Part shown: one piece after another, positions 15,644 through 23,708 of the stretch
Layout of the letters: every line of letters begins with the position of its first letter
Numbering within the stretch: the stretch's first letter is position 1
NCBI RefSeq assembly: GCF_030269125.1
Contig: NZ_BSSM01000011.1
Span: 124,001 to 188,000 of the forward strand
Origin: Streptomyces hygroscopicus subsp. hygroscopicus
GTDB taxonomy: Bacteria; Actinomycetota; Actinomycetes; Streptomycetales; Streptomycetaceae
Direction: 5' to 3'
Length of the DNA: 64,000 nt
Notes under the pieces: generated by a model
What the model was told of the DNA's origin: nothing
Database searches by the model: none
Seen by the model: the letters and a program-made list of their open reading frames with translations, nothing else
Translations under genes and position numbers: made by a program

Positions 15644-16801
15644 ATGAGCACCGAGAACCTTCCCCAGAGCCCTGAGCAGCCGTCGCGCAAGCCCCGCGTG
15701 GCCGTCGTGTTCGGTGGCCGTAGCTCCGAACACGGGATCTCCGTGGTCACCGCGGGCGCCGTCCTCAAGGCCATCGACCGGACGAAGTACGACGTCCTGC
15801 CGATCGGCATCACCCGCGAGGGCCGCTGGGCGCTGACGGCCGACGAGCCGGAGCGGATGGCCATCACCGACCGCTCCCTGCCCGCCGTCGAGGAACTGGC
15901 GGAGTCGCACGAGGGCGACGTGGTGCTCCCCGTGGCCCCCGCCAACCGGGAGGTCGTCTACAGCGAGCCCGGCTCCGTGCCCAAGGCGCTCGGCGAGGTC
16001 GACGTCGTCTTCCCGGTGCTGCACGGCCCCTACGGCGAGGACGGCACCTTGCAGGGCCTCCTGGAGCTGTCCGGAGTGCCGTACGTGGGCGCGGGTGTGC
16101 TCGCCTCGGCCGTCGGCCAGGACAAGGAGTACATGAAGCGGGTCTTCACCTCCTTCGGGCTCAAGGTCGGCCCGTACGTGGTGATCCGGCCCCGCGAGTG
16201 GCAGCGGGACGAGGCCGCGGCGCGCAAGAAGATCGTGGACTTCGCCGGCGAGCACGGCTGGCCGCTGTTCGTGAAGCCGGCGCGGGCCGGCTCCTCCATC
16301 GGCATCACCAAGGTCGACGACCTGTCCGGCCTGGACGAGGCGATCGCCGAGGCGCAGTCGCACGACCCGAAGATCCTGGTCGAGGCCGCCGTCGTCGGCC
16401 GCGAGATCGAGTGCGGTGTCCTCGAGTTCGAGGACGGGCCGCGGGCCTCGGTCCCGGCGGAGATCCCGCCGCCGGACACGCACGCGTACTACGACTTCGA
16501 GGCCAAGTACATCGACTCCACGCCCGGACTGGTGCCGGCGCCGCTCACCGAGGAGGAGACCGCCGAGGTGCGGCGGCTCGCGGTGGAGGCGTTCGAGGCG
16601 GCGTCCTGCGAGGGGCTGGTGCGGGCGGACTTCTTCCTCACGCGGGACGGGGAGTTCGTCATCAACGAGATCAACACCCTGCCGGGCTTCACGCCGATCT
16701 CGATGTACCCGCAGATGTGGCAGGCGACCGGGGTCGGCTACTCCGAGCTGATCGACCTGCTGATCCAGGCCGCGCTGCGCCGCTCCACCGGGCTGCGCTG
16801 A
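15644..16801 (+). CDS. ddlA: D-alanine--D-alanine ligase
   Basis: Ddl joins two D-alanines with ATP to form the peptidoglycan precursor dipeptide. The 385-residue protein has the N-terminal VVFGGRSSEHGISV segment, LHGPYGEDGTLQGLLEL, the ATP-grasp loop VKPARAGSSIGI near 225 and the metal site EINTLPGFTPISMYP near 345. ATG 15644 has no Shine-Dalgarno sequence. TACTCT at 15629-15634 ends 9 nt before it and may be a -10 element of a very short-leader transcript. Confidence 0.96.
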   Translation: MSTENLPQSPEQPSRKPRVAVVFGGRSSEHGISVVTAGAVLKAIDRTKYDVLPIGITREGRWALTADEPERMAITDRSLPAVEELAESHEGDVVLPVAPANREVVYSEPGSVPKALGEVDVVFPVLHGPYGEDGTLQGLLELSGVPYVGAGVLASAVGQDKEYMKRVFTSFGLKVGPYVVIRPREWQRDEAAARKKIVDFAGEHGWPLFVKPARAGSSIGITKVDDLSGLDEAIAEAQSHDPKILVEAAVVGREIECGVLEFEDGPRASVPAEIPPPDTHAYYDFEAKYIDSTPGLVPAPLTEEETAEVRRLAVEAFEAASCEGLVRADFFLTRDGEFVINEINTLPGFTPISMYPQMWQATGVGYSELIDLLIQAALRRSTGLR

Positions 16802-16813
16802 GCAGGCGACCCG

Positions 16814-17344
16814 CTAGCCGCGCATGGAGGCCATCCCCGTGGGGATGGCCTTCTTCACGGCCGGGGCCAGGTCCTCCAGCACCTGTGTGCTGTCGTCCGG
16901 TCCCGACAGCTTCTTCGGCAGGGTCACCTGGACGTACGCCTTGCGGCCCGCTGTCGTGAAGTGCCAGGTGCCGTCGCCCTCCTTCTCCATCAGCCAGTCC
17001 ACGCCGTTGACCCCGCCCGCGATCGCGTCGGGATCCTCGCCCTGGGCCACCTTGGGATCGATCATCTTCGGCGGCCGGACGATCCCGCAGCGCAGTATGA
17101 TCGCCGGGTTTCCCCAGCCCGCCGTGTAGACGGACCGGGGTTCGGGATCGGCGCGACGCTGCCCGTCCACCTCGGTGGGCAGCACCTCGTGCAGACTCCG
17201 GCACAGCGGTGCGGTCTTCGCGTCGGGACGGGGAGCCGCGACCGTGGCGCTGTCGTCCGAGGAGCAGCCCGCGACCGCGAGCAGCAGGACCGGCGCGACC
17301 AGGGCGGCGAGCAGGGCGGGGGGCCGGTGACCGAAGGAGTTCAC
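16814..17344 (-). CDS. DUF3515-family lipoprotein
   Basis: The 176-residue protein starts with a lipoprotein signal peptide: charged N-region, hydrophobic ALVAPVLLLAVAGC and a lipobox cysteine (LAVAGC) near residue 27, followed by a Ser/Asp tether. The mature region carries the DUF3515 features CRSLHEVLP, GWGNPAIILRCGI and GVDWLMEKEGDG. It should be anchored on the outer face of the membrane; the function is unknown. The start is GTG 17344. TACGCT lies 6 nt upstream and there is no ribosome site, which suggests a leaderless mRNA. Confidence 0.85.
   Translation of the reverse strand: MNSFGHRPPALLAALVAPVLLLAVAGCSSDDSATVAAPRPDAKTAPLCRSLHEVLPTEVDGQRRADPEPRSVYTAGWGNPAIILRCGIVRPPKMIDPKVAQGEDPDAIAGGVNGVDWLMEKEGDGTWHFTTAGRKAYVQVTLPKKLSGPDDSTQVLEDLAPAVKKAIPTGMASMRG
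16828..16851. terminator. Hairpin between convergent ddlA and DUF3515 genes
   Basis: AGGCCATCCCC (16828-16838) pairs perfectly with GGGGATGGCCT (16841-16851) around a 2-nt centre. It lies inside the 3' end of the DUF3515 coding region and 27 bp after the ddlA stop, so it may end the ddlA transcript. Confidence 0.5.
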
Positions 17345-17364
17345 CGGCCAAGCGTAGACGGGGG

Positions 17365-17598
17365 CTACAGATGCACGACCGGACAGGTCAGGGTGCGGGT
17401 GATGCCGTCCACTTGCTGGACCTTGGCGACCACCATGCGTCCGAGTTCGTCGACGGTCTCGGACTGGGCGCGCACGATGACGTCGTACGGACCCGTGACG
17501 TCCTCGGCCTGGATCACTCCAGGGATCTTGCTGATGGTCTCGGCTACGGTCGACGCCTTGCCGACCTCCGTCTGGATCAGGATGTACGCCTGTACCAC
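17365..17598 (-). CDS. Stand-alone Lrp/AsnC ligand-binding (RAM) domain protein
   Basis: This 77-residue protein is just the effector domain of Lrp/AsnC regulators: VVQAYILIQTEVGKASTVAE, then ITKIPGV-type and GPYDVIVRAQSETVDELGRM segments. There is no DNA-binding helix-turn-helix. Such proteins form ring-shaped oligomers that bind amino acids, and may modulate full-length Lrp proteins or enzymes. GTG 17598 has GGAGG 4 nt upstream; the 39 residues upstream in the same frame look non-coding. It is divergent from thiL. Confidence 0.88.
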   Translation of the reverse strand: MVQAYILIQTEVGKASTVAETISKIPGVIQAEDVTGPYDVIVRAQSETVDELGRMVVAKVQQVDGITRTLTCPVVHL

Positions 17599-17852
17599 GG
17601 AACCTCCAGGGCGGCCACGAGGATCATGTGGGGAAAAGGAACGCCACGGTATCGCGTCGCCGCTCCCCGCGGGGAGACCTGCGGGAACCGGGCTTGCGCG
17701 CCAGGGTGCGGGCACGACGGAAGTTGACGGTCGTCCGGGACCGGACCGGCGGCCGTTCCCGACCGCGTCGGGGTCATCTCGACGGTATCGGGGACACTGA
17801 TGAGGCGCGAGTCAGCACGGTCAGGCAGAGGCAGAGAAGGGGAGTCAGGGAC

Positions 17853-18814
17853 ATGAAGGGCACGGTTGGTGAGCTCGGGGAATTCGGGCTCATCAGGGAG
17901 CTCACCTCCCGTCTCACCACTACCCCGGCGGTCCGGATCGGCCCGGGGGACGACGCCGCCGTGGTGGCCGCGCCCGACCGGCGGGTGGTGGCCAGCACCG
18001 ACGTCCTGCTGGAGGGGCGGCACTTCCGCCGCGACTGGTCCACGGCCTACGACGTGGGGCGCAAGGCGGCCGCGCAGAACCTCGCGGACATCGCCGCGAT
18101 GGGCGCCGTGCCGACCGCCCTGCTGCTCGGCCTGGTCGTGCCGGCCGAACTCCCGGTCAGCTGGCCCACCGAGCTGATGGACGGGCTGCGCGACGAGTGC
18201 CAGGTCGCGGGCGCCGCCGTGGTCGGCGGGGACGTCGTACGCGGCGACACCATCACCGTGTCGATCACCGCGCTCGGCGATCTGCGCAACCAGGAACCGG
18301 TGACCCGGGCCGGCGCCCAGCCCGGCGACCTGGTGGCCGTCACGGGCTGGCTGGGCTGGTCCGCGGCCGGTTACGCGGTGCTGTCGCGCGGTTTCCGCTC
18401 GCCGCGCGCCTTCGTGGAGGCCCACCGGCGCCCCGAGCCGCCGTACCACGCGGGCCCGGCCGCCGCCTCGCTCGGCGCGACCGCGATGTGCGACGTGAGC
18501 GACGGACTGATCGCGGACCTCGGTCACATCGCCGAGGCCAGCAAGGTCCGCATCGACATCCGCTCCGGCGCGATCGACGTGCCCACGCAGATGAACGACA
18601 TCGGGCAGGCCGTCGGGGTGGACCCGTTGCAGTGGGTGCTGACCGGGGGAGAGGACCACGCGATCGTGGCGACCTTCCCGCCGGACACCAAGCTCCCGGC
18701 CCGCTGGAAGGTCATCGGCGAGGTCCTGAACCCCTCCGCGCTGCCGCAGGTCACGGTCGACGGGGCGCCCTGGACCAACAGAGGCGGCTGGGACCACTTC
18801 GGGGACATAGAGTC

Positions 18815-18818
<4 letters not shown>
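17853..18818 (+). CDS. thiL: Thiamine-monophosphate kinase
   Basis: ThiL phosphorylates thiamine monophosphate to the active cofactor thiamine diphosphate. The 321-residue PurM-like fold shows GELGEFGLIRELTSRL at the N-terminus, GPGDDAAVV near 32, the AQNLADIAAMGA metal/nucleotide segment near 72, GGDVVRGD near 127 and MCDVSDGLIADLGHIA near 211. The start is ATG 17853 after a GAAGGGGAG stretch. It overlaps thiD by 4 nt. Confidence 0.96.
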
Positions 18819-19612
<794 letters not shown>

Positions 19613-19825
19613 CCCGGATCCGCCCGGCGGACGCGCTCGGCGCCCGCCGGTCTGTGCCGTTCGCGGGCGTGCGCTGAGCCGGGTCGCGCCGGCTGTGGGC
19701 GTGCGTGGGTACGAGGTGGGGCGCGCACACCCACGGGGGCGGGCCCGACTCCCCCCACACAGGCTCACGGGCTCGTGCCCGGAGCCGGGGCTGGGTCGTG
19801 GACGCGAGCGGGCCTCGGTCGGGGT

Positions 19826-20731
19826 CTACTCCGGGGACGCGCGCAGGTGCTGGTCCAGGAAGAGGGCCGCGCGGTCCAGCGCCTCGTCCGCCTCGTCCAG
19901 GGCGCCGGCGAACGACTGGAAGACATGCGGCACGTCGGCCGTGACGTCCAGGATCACATCCACCCCGGCCGCCCTCGCGCGCTCGGCGAGGCGCGTGGAG
20001 TCGTCCAGCAGGATCTCGTTCGTGCCCACCTGGAGCAGCATCGGCGGCAGGCCGGTCAGGTCGGCGCAGACGGCCGGGCTGAGCAGCGGAGCGCTGGGAT
20101 CGGCGCCGGCGAGGTACATCCTCCCGGTGTGCTCGACGGCCGCGCGCGTGAAGATCGGGTCGATGCCCGCCTTGGTTTCCATGCTCGCGCCGGTCCGCGT
20201 CGCGTCGAGGCCCGGGGAGAACGCCAGGAGCGCGGCGGGCAGCGGCAGCCCCGCGTCCCGGGCGGCCAGGCAGGTGGTGACGGCGAGCCCGCCGCCCGCG
20301 GAGTCCCCGGCGAGGACGACGGCCGAGGGGGCCGTGCCCCCGTCGAGCAGGGCGCGGTACGCGGCGAGTGTGTCCTCGATCGCGGCCGGGAACGGGTGCT
20401 CGGGAGCCAGCCGGTAGTCCAGCGAGTACGCCGCGCGGCCGGTCCGGGTCACCAGGTGGCCCGTCAGCGACAGGGCCGTCTCGGGTGAGCCGCTCACCCA
20501 GCCGCCGCCGTGGAAGTACAGGATCGTCCCGGCGCGCGGGTCGCCCTCCGGGTCCACGCGCAGTGCGGGCCGGTCGCCGAGCGTGGTCAGGGTCGTGCGG
20601 AGGCCCTCGGGCACGGGCATCGTGCTCATCAGCGCCTCGAATCCGGCCCGGATCTCCTCGATCGTCCCAGGGCCCTGCGGACGCGGCCGGCGCAGCAGCG
20701 CGTCGATCCGGGCGCGCTGTTCCTCGCTCAT
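19826..20731 (-). CDS. Alpha/beta hydrolase, hormone-sensitive-lipase family esterase
   Basis: The 301-residue enzyme has the HSL-family oxyanion motif YFHGGGWVSG near 90, the LDYRLAPEHPFPAAIEDTLA segment, the nucleophile elbow GDSAGG (Ser near 160), an acidic residue in VGTNEILLDDS near 250 and the catalytic His in DVPHVFQSF near 280. It should hydrolyse short or medium acyl esters in the cytoplasm. ATG 20731 has AGGAGGGGGAAC upstream; the 41 residues before it in the frame are not family-like. It is divergent from a MarR gene, separated by 40 bp with an inverted repeat, so it is probably repressed by that regulator. Confidence 0.9.
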   Translation of the reverse strand: MSEEQRARIDALLRRPRPQGPGTIEEIRAGFEALMSTMPVPEGLRTTLTTLGDRPALRVDPEGDPRAGTILYFHGGGWVSGSPETALSLTGHLVTRTGRAAYSLDYRLAPEHPFPAAIEDTLAAYRALLDGGTAPSAVVLAGDSAGGGLAVTTCLAARDAGLPLPAALLAFSPGLDATRTGASMETKAGIDPIFTRAAVEHTGRMYLAGADPSAPLLSPAVCADLTGLPPMLLQVGTNEILLDDSTRLAERARAAGVDVILDVTADVPHVFQSFAGALDEADEALDRAALFLDQHLRASPE

Positions 20732-20758
20732 GATGTTCCCCCTCCTGATAGCTGCCTC

Positions 20759-20781
20759 TACACTATATGCCGTGGAATATA
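20759..20781. promoter_or_regulatory. MarR operator and leaderless promoter
   Basis: TATATGCC (20764-20771) and GGAATATA (20774-20781) form an inverted repeat with one mismatch and a 2-nt spacer, lying across the MarR start codon. TACACT (20759-20764) ends 7 nt before that GTG and fits a -10 element of a leaderless transcript. A dimer bound here would block its own transcription and could reach the divergent esterase promoter. Confidence 0.7.
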
Positions 20782-21248
20782 AAACGACAGGCGACGCCTC
20801 CGTCCTCCCGGATCTCTTCTCCGACCTGGTGCGCTGCGAGACGCGGCTGTACAACGCCCTGAACGACCTGCTGCGCGCCCGGCACGGGATCGTGACCTCC
20901 CAGTTCGAGGTCCTGCGCTACCTGCGCGACCATCCGCGGGCGCGGGTGGCGGATCTCGCGGCCGAGTTCGCCATCGGCATCGGGGCGACGAGCAAGAGCG
21001 TCGACCGGCTGGAGAGGCTGGGCTGGGCGGTCCGGGCCCCGAATCCGGCCGACCGCCGTTCCTCGCTGCTGGCCCTGACCGATGAAGGCGTCCGGCTCGT
21101 CGAAGCGGCGGAGGAGACGTTCGGCGCGGGGCTGGCCGAGCTGGTGGGAGGGGCGCTCGACGCCTCGTCGGTGGCAGCGGCCGCGCACGCCCTCGCCGCG
21201 CTGCGTTCCGCCCTTGAGGGCAGGGGGATCGGCATGCCGACGGGCTGA
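20772..21248 (+). CDS. MarR-family transcriptional regulator
   Basis: The 158-residue protein has the winged-helix core of MarR: QFEVLRYLRDHPRARVADLA, IGATSKSVDRLERLGW and the wing NPADRRSSLLALTDEG. The start is GTG 20772 (VEYKTTGDAS); the in-frame extension to 20583 would overlap the esterase gene and looks non-coding. It likely represses itself and the divergent esterase through the repeat covering its start. The effector is unknown. Confidence 0.88.
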   Translation: MEYKTTGDASVLPDLFSDLVRCETRLYNALNDLLRARHGIVTSQFEVLRYLRDHPRARVADLAAEFAIGIGATSKSVDRLERLGWAVRAPNPADRRSSLLALTDEGVRLVEAAEETFGAGLAELVGGALDASSVAAAAHALAALRSALEGRGIGMPTG

Positions 21249-21293
21249 GGGCGGGGAGTGTCACCGGGAGGGGCGCCCGTTTCCGGGTACGGC

Positions 21294-21325
21294 AAAAAGC
21301 CGGTCCACCCTGAGGTGGACCGGCT
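21294..21325 (-). terminator. Intrinsic terminator of rpmB
   Basis: A perfect 12-bp stem (21298-21309 with 21314-21325) with a CTGA loop is followed on the minus strand by TTTTT. It is the most classical terminator in the window and ends the leftward rpmB transcript. Confidence 0.92.
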
Positions 21326-21368
21326 CAGTGCAGCGAACCAGGCAGTGGCCGCGCGCTCAGCTGTAGCG

Positions 21369-21554
21369 TCAGCGCGAGACCTTGCCGGCCTTGATGCACG
21401 AGGTGCAAGCGTTCACGCGCTTCGGCGTCCCGCCCACCACGGTACGCACACGCTGGATGTTCGGGTTCCAGCGGCGGGACGTACGGCGGTGCGAGTGCGA
21501 GATGTTGTTGCCGAAGCCCGGCCCCTTGCCGCAGACGTCGCAGTTGGCAGCCAC
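21369..21554 (-). CDS. rpmB: 50S ribosomal protein L28, zinc-binding form
   Basis: L28 is a small protein of the large ribosomal subunit (61 aa). MAANCDVCGKGPGFGNNISH and SHRRTSRRWNPNIQ are diagnostic. Two CxxC pairs (CDVC near 5-8 and CTSC near 51-54) form a zinc ribbon, so this is the zinc-containing C+ paralogue. Streptomyces usually also carries a Zur-controlled C- copy elsewhere. The GTG start has GGAG 7 nt upstream. It is monocistronic. Confidence 0.97.
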   Translation of the reverse strand: MAANCDVCGKGPGFGNNISHSHRRTSRRWNPNIQRVRTVVGGTPKRVNACTSCIKAGKVSR

Positions 21555-21810
21555 GGGTCACTCCAAAGACTTCAGATGCACTTACGGATAATCCCGGCTT
21601 GCCGGGATCGAGATCGTACGACCTGAGATCTGAGTGGCGTTGCCAGGGGAAAAGCCCGATCAGATCGGGCAACCGGAGCAGCATAGCAAGCCTGCGTCGG
21701 TAGAGCGAAACTACCATGACCGCGGGGGTCCCCGCCCCCGGCCCACTTCCGGCGGGCACCGTCCCGGGGTCTACGCTGCGACCACGTCAAGCCAGCTCAG
21801 GGAGGCGCAG

Positions 21811-23472
21811 GTGGCGCAGGTGCCGGGGACATTTCTCGATGGTCTCGGGGTGCGCACCTGGTGCGGTCTGGCCCTGCGCGCCCTGGGGCGGGCGCGCGAG
21901 GAGATCGACGCGATCAACGTCTATCCGGTGGCCGACGGCGACACCGGGACCAATCTCTATCTGACCCTGGAGTCCGCCGCGACGGCCGTGGAGGCCGTGT
22001 TCGCGGGGTACGAGACGGAGCCCGCCGAGCCGTCCCTCCAGGACGCGGTGCGCGCGATGGCCCACGGTGCGCTCATCGGTGCCCGGGGCAACTCCGGCAC
22101 GATCCTCGCCCAGCTGCTGCGCGGCATGGCCCAGGTGCTCGCGGGGGACGGCGCGGAGCCGCGCTGCGACGGGCCCGCGCTGCGGCTCGCGCTGCGCCGG
22201 GCCGCCGATTCCGCCCGGCAGGCCGTGGCCCATCCCGTCGAGGGCACGGTGCTGACGGTCGCCTCGGCCGCCGCCGACGCCGCCGAGCGCGCGGACGGCG
22301 ACTGCGGGACGGTGGCCCGAGCCGCCTACGAGGGCGCCCGCACCGCCCTGGCGGCGACCCCGGCCCAGCTGTCCGTCCTGGCGCGGGCCGGAGTGGTCGA
22401 CGCGGGGGGCAGCGGGCTGGTGGCGGTGCTGGGCGCGCTGGTGGAGGCGTGTACGGGGGAGGGGCCCGGAGAGGCCGTGCGCGAGACCACCGCCCAGGCC
22501 CCGCGAGCCCTGCCCGACGCCGCAGCCTGCGCCGAAGCGGCCGAGGACGGCGGTCCCGCCTTCGAGGTGATCTACCTCCTGGAGGCCGACGACGTGGCCG
22601 TGACCCGGCTCCGCGCCCGCCTGGACTCCCTCGGCGACTCCCTGGTGGTCGTCGGCGGCGACGGGCTGTGGAACGTCCATGTGCACGTGGACGACGCGGG
22701 CGCCGCCGTGGAGGCGGGGGTGGAGGCCGGGCGGCCCTACCGGATCCGGATCACGCACTTCGGGGCGGGGGACGTGCACACCGGTGGCCCGCGCCCCCCG
22801 CGCGAGCGGGCCCAGCGGGCCGTCGTGGCCGTCGTTCCGGGACAGGGCCTGGCCGGGCTGTACGCGGAGGCCGGCGCGACCACGGTGCTCGCGCGCCCCG
22901 GGGAGCCGCCCGCGAGCGGGGAGCTGCTGGCGGCGGTACGGCGGGCCCACGCGCGCGAGGTCGTGCTGCTGCCCAACGACGCCGAGCTGCGCGACACCGC
23001 GGCCGCGGCGGCCGAGCAGGCCCGTACCGAGGGCGTCCGGGTGGCGCTGATCCCGACCCGCTCGGCGGTCCAGGGCATCGCGGCGCTCGCGGTGCACGAG
23101 CCCGGCCGCCGGTTCGACGAGGACGTCGTCCAGATGACCTCCGCCGCGGGCGCCACCCGCTACGGCGAGGTCGTCGTCGCCGAACGCCAGTCCTGGACGA
23201 CGGCCGGCATCTGCCAGGCCGGGGACGTCCTCGGCCTGATCGACGGCGACGTGGCGGTGATCGGCACGGACGTCGCCACCACCGCCGAGACCGTCCTGGA
23301 CCGCATGCTCCAGGCCGGCGGCGAACTCGTCACCCTCGTCGTCGGCGACGAGGCCCCCGAAACCGTCGCCGGCCGCCTGGAGACCCGGGTACGGGAGTCC
23401 TACCTGGCCGTGGACACGGCGGTGTACCGGGGCGGCGGCCAGGGGGCGCTGCTGCTCATCGGGGTGGAATGA
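21811..23472 (+). CDS. DAK2/DhaL-domain protein, FakA (fatty acid kinase)-like
   Basis: The 553-residue protein has an N-terminal DhaL nucleotide-binding domain: INVYPVADGDTGTNLYLTLE near 32-52, with Asp residues that would hold Mg-ATP, and GALIGARGNSGTILAQLLRG near 85. A middle linker and a C-terminal domain with GDGLWNVHVHVDDAG and a 7-kDa-type C-terminal block follow. This layout matches FakA/YloV, which phosphorylates FakB-bound fatty acids. FakB (DegV) is not in the window, so the substrate is inferred from family. The start is GTG 21811 with GGAGG 5 nt upstream. It precedes recG in many actinobacteria, but here the Hsp90-TPR operon intervenes. Confidence 0.85.
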   Translation: MAQVPGTFLDGLGVRTWCGLALRALGRAREEIDAINVYPVADGDTGTNLYLTLESAATAVEAVFAGYETEPAEPSLQDAVRAMAHGALIGARGNSGTILAQLLRGMAQVLAGDGAEPRCDGPALRLALRRAADSARQAVAHPVEGTVLTVASAAADAAERADGDCGTVARAAYEGARTALAATPAQLSVLARAGVVDAGGSGLVAVLGALVEACTGEGPGEAVRETTAQAPRALPDAAACAEAAEDGGPAFEVIYLLEADDVAVTRLRARLDSLGDSLVVVGGDGLWNVHVHVDDAGAAVEAGVEAGRPYRIRITHFGAGDVHTGGPRPPRERAQRAVVAVVPGQGLAGLYAEAGATTVLARPGEPPASGELLAAVRRAHAREVVLLPNDAELRDTAAAAAEQARTEGVRVALIPTRSAVQGIAALAVHEPGRRFDEDVVQMTSAAGATRYGEVVVAERQSWTTAGICQAGDVLGLIDGDVAVIGTDVATTAETVLDRMLQAGGELVTLVVGDEAPETVAGRLETRVRESYLAVDTAVYRGGGQGALLLIGVE

Positions 23473-23708
23473 GCGCGGGGCCGGCTCGTCGGTCCGGGCT
23501 GCCGGTCCGTCCGGGCGCGGTGGCGGGGCGTCCGGGGCGCCTCGGCCGTCCGGAGACCCGGGTACGGGGGGTGCCGCGCGCCGCCGCACGGTGAGCGCGT
23601 GGGGCGGGCGTCGGTTCGGACCGGGGTGGTGGCCGGCCTGCGTGCGGTGGGACGCGGCCGCGGGAGGCGCGGCGCTCGCCGGGGCGGCGTGCGCGCGGCG
23701 GTCCCGGG

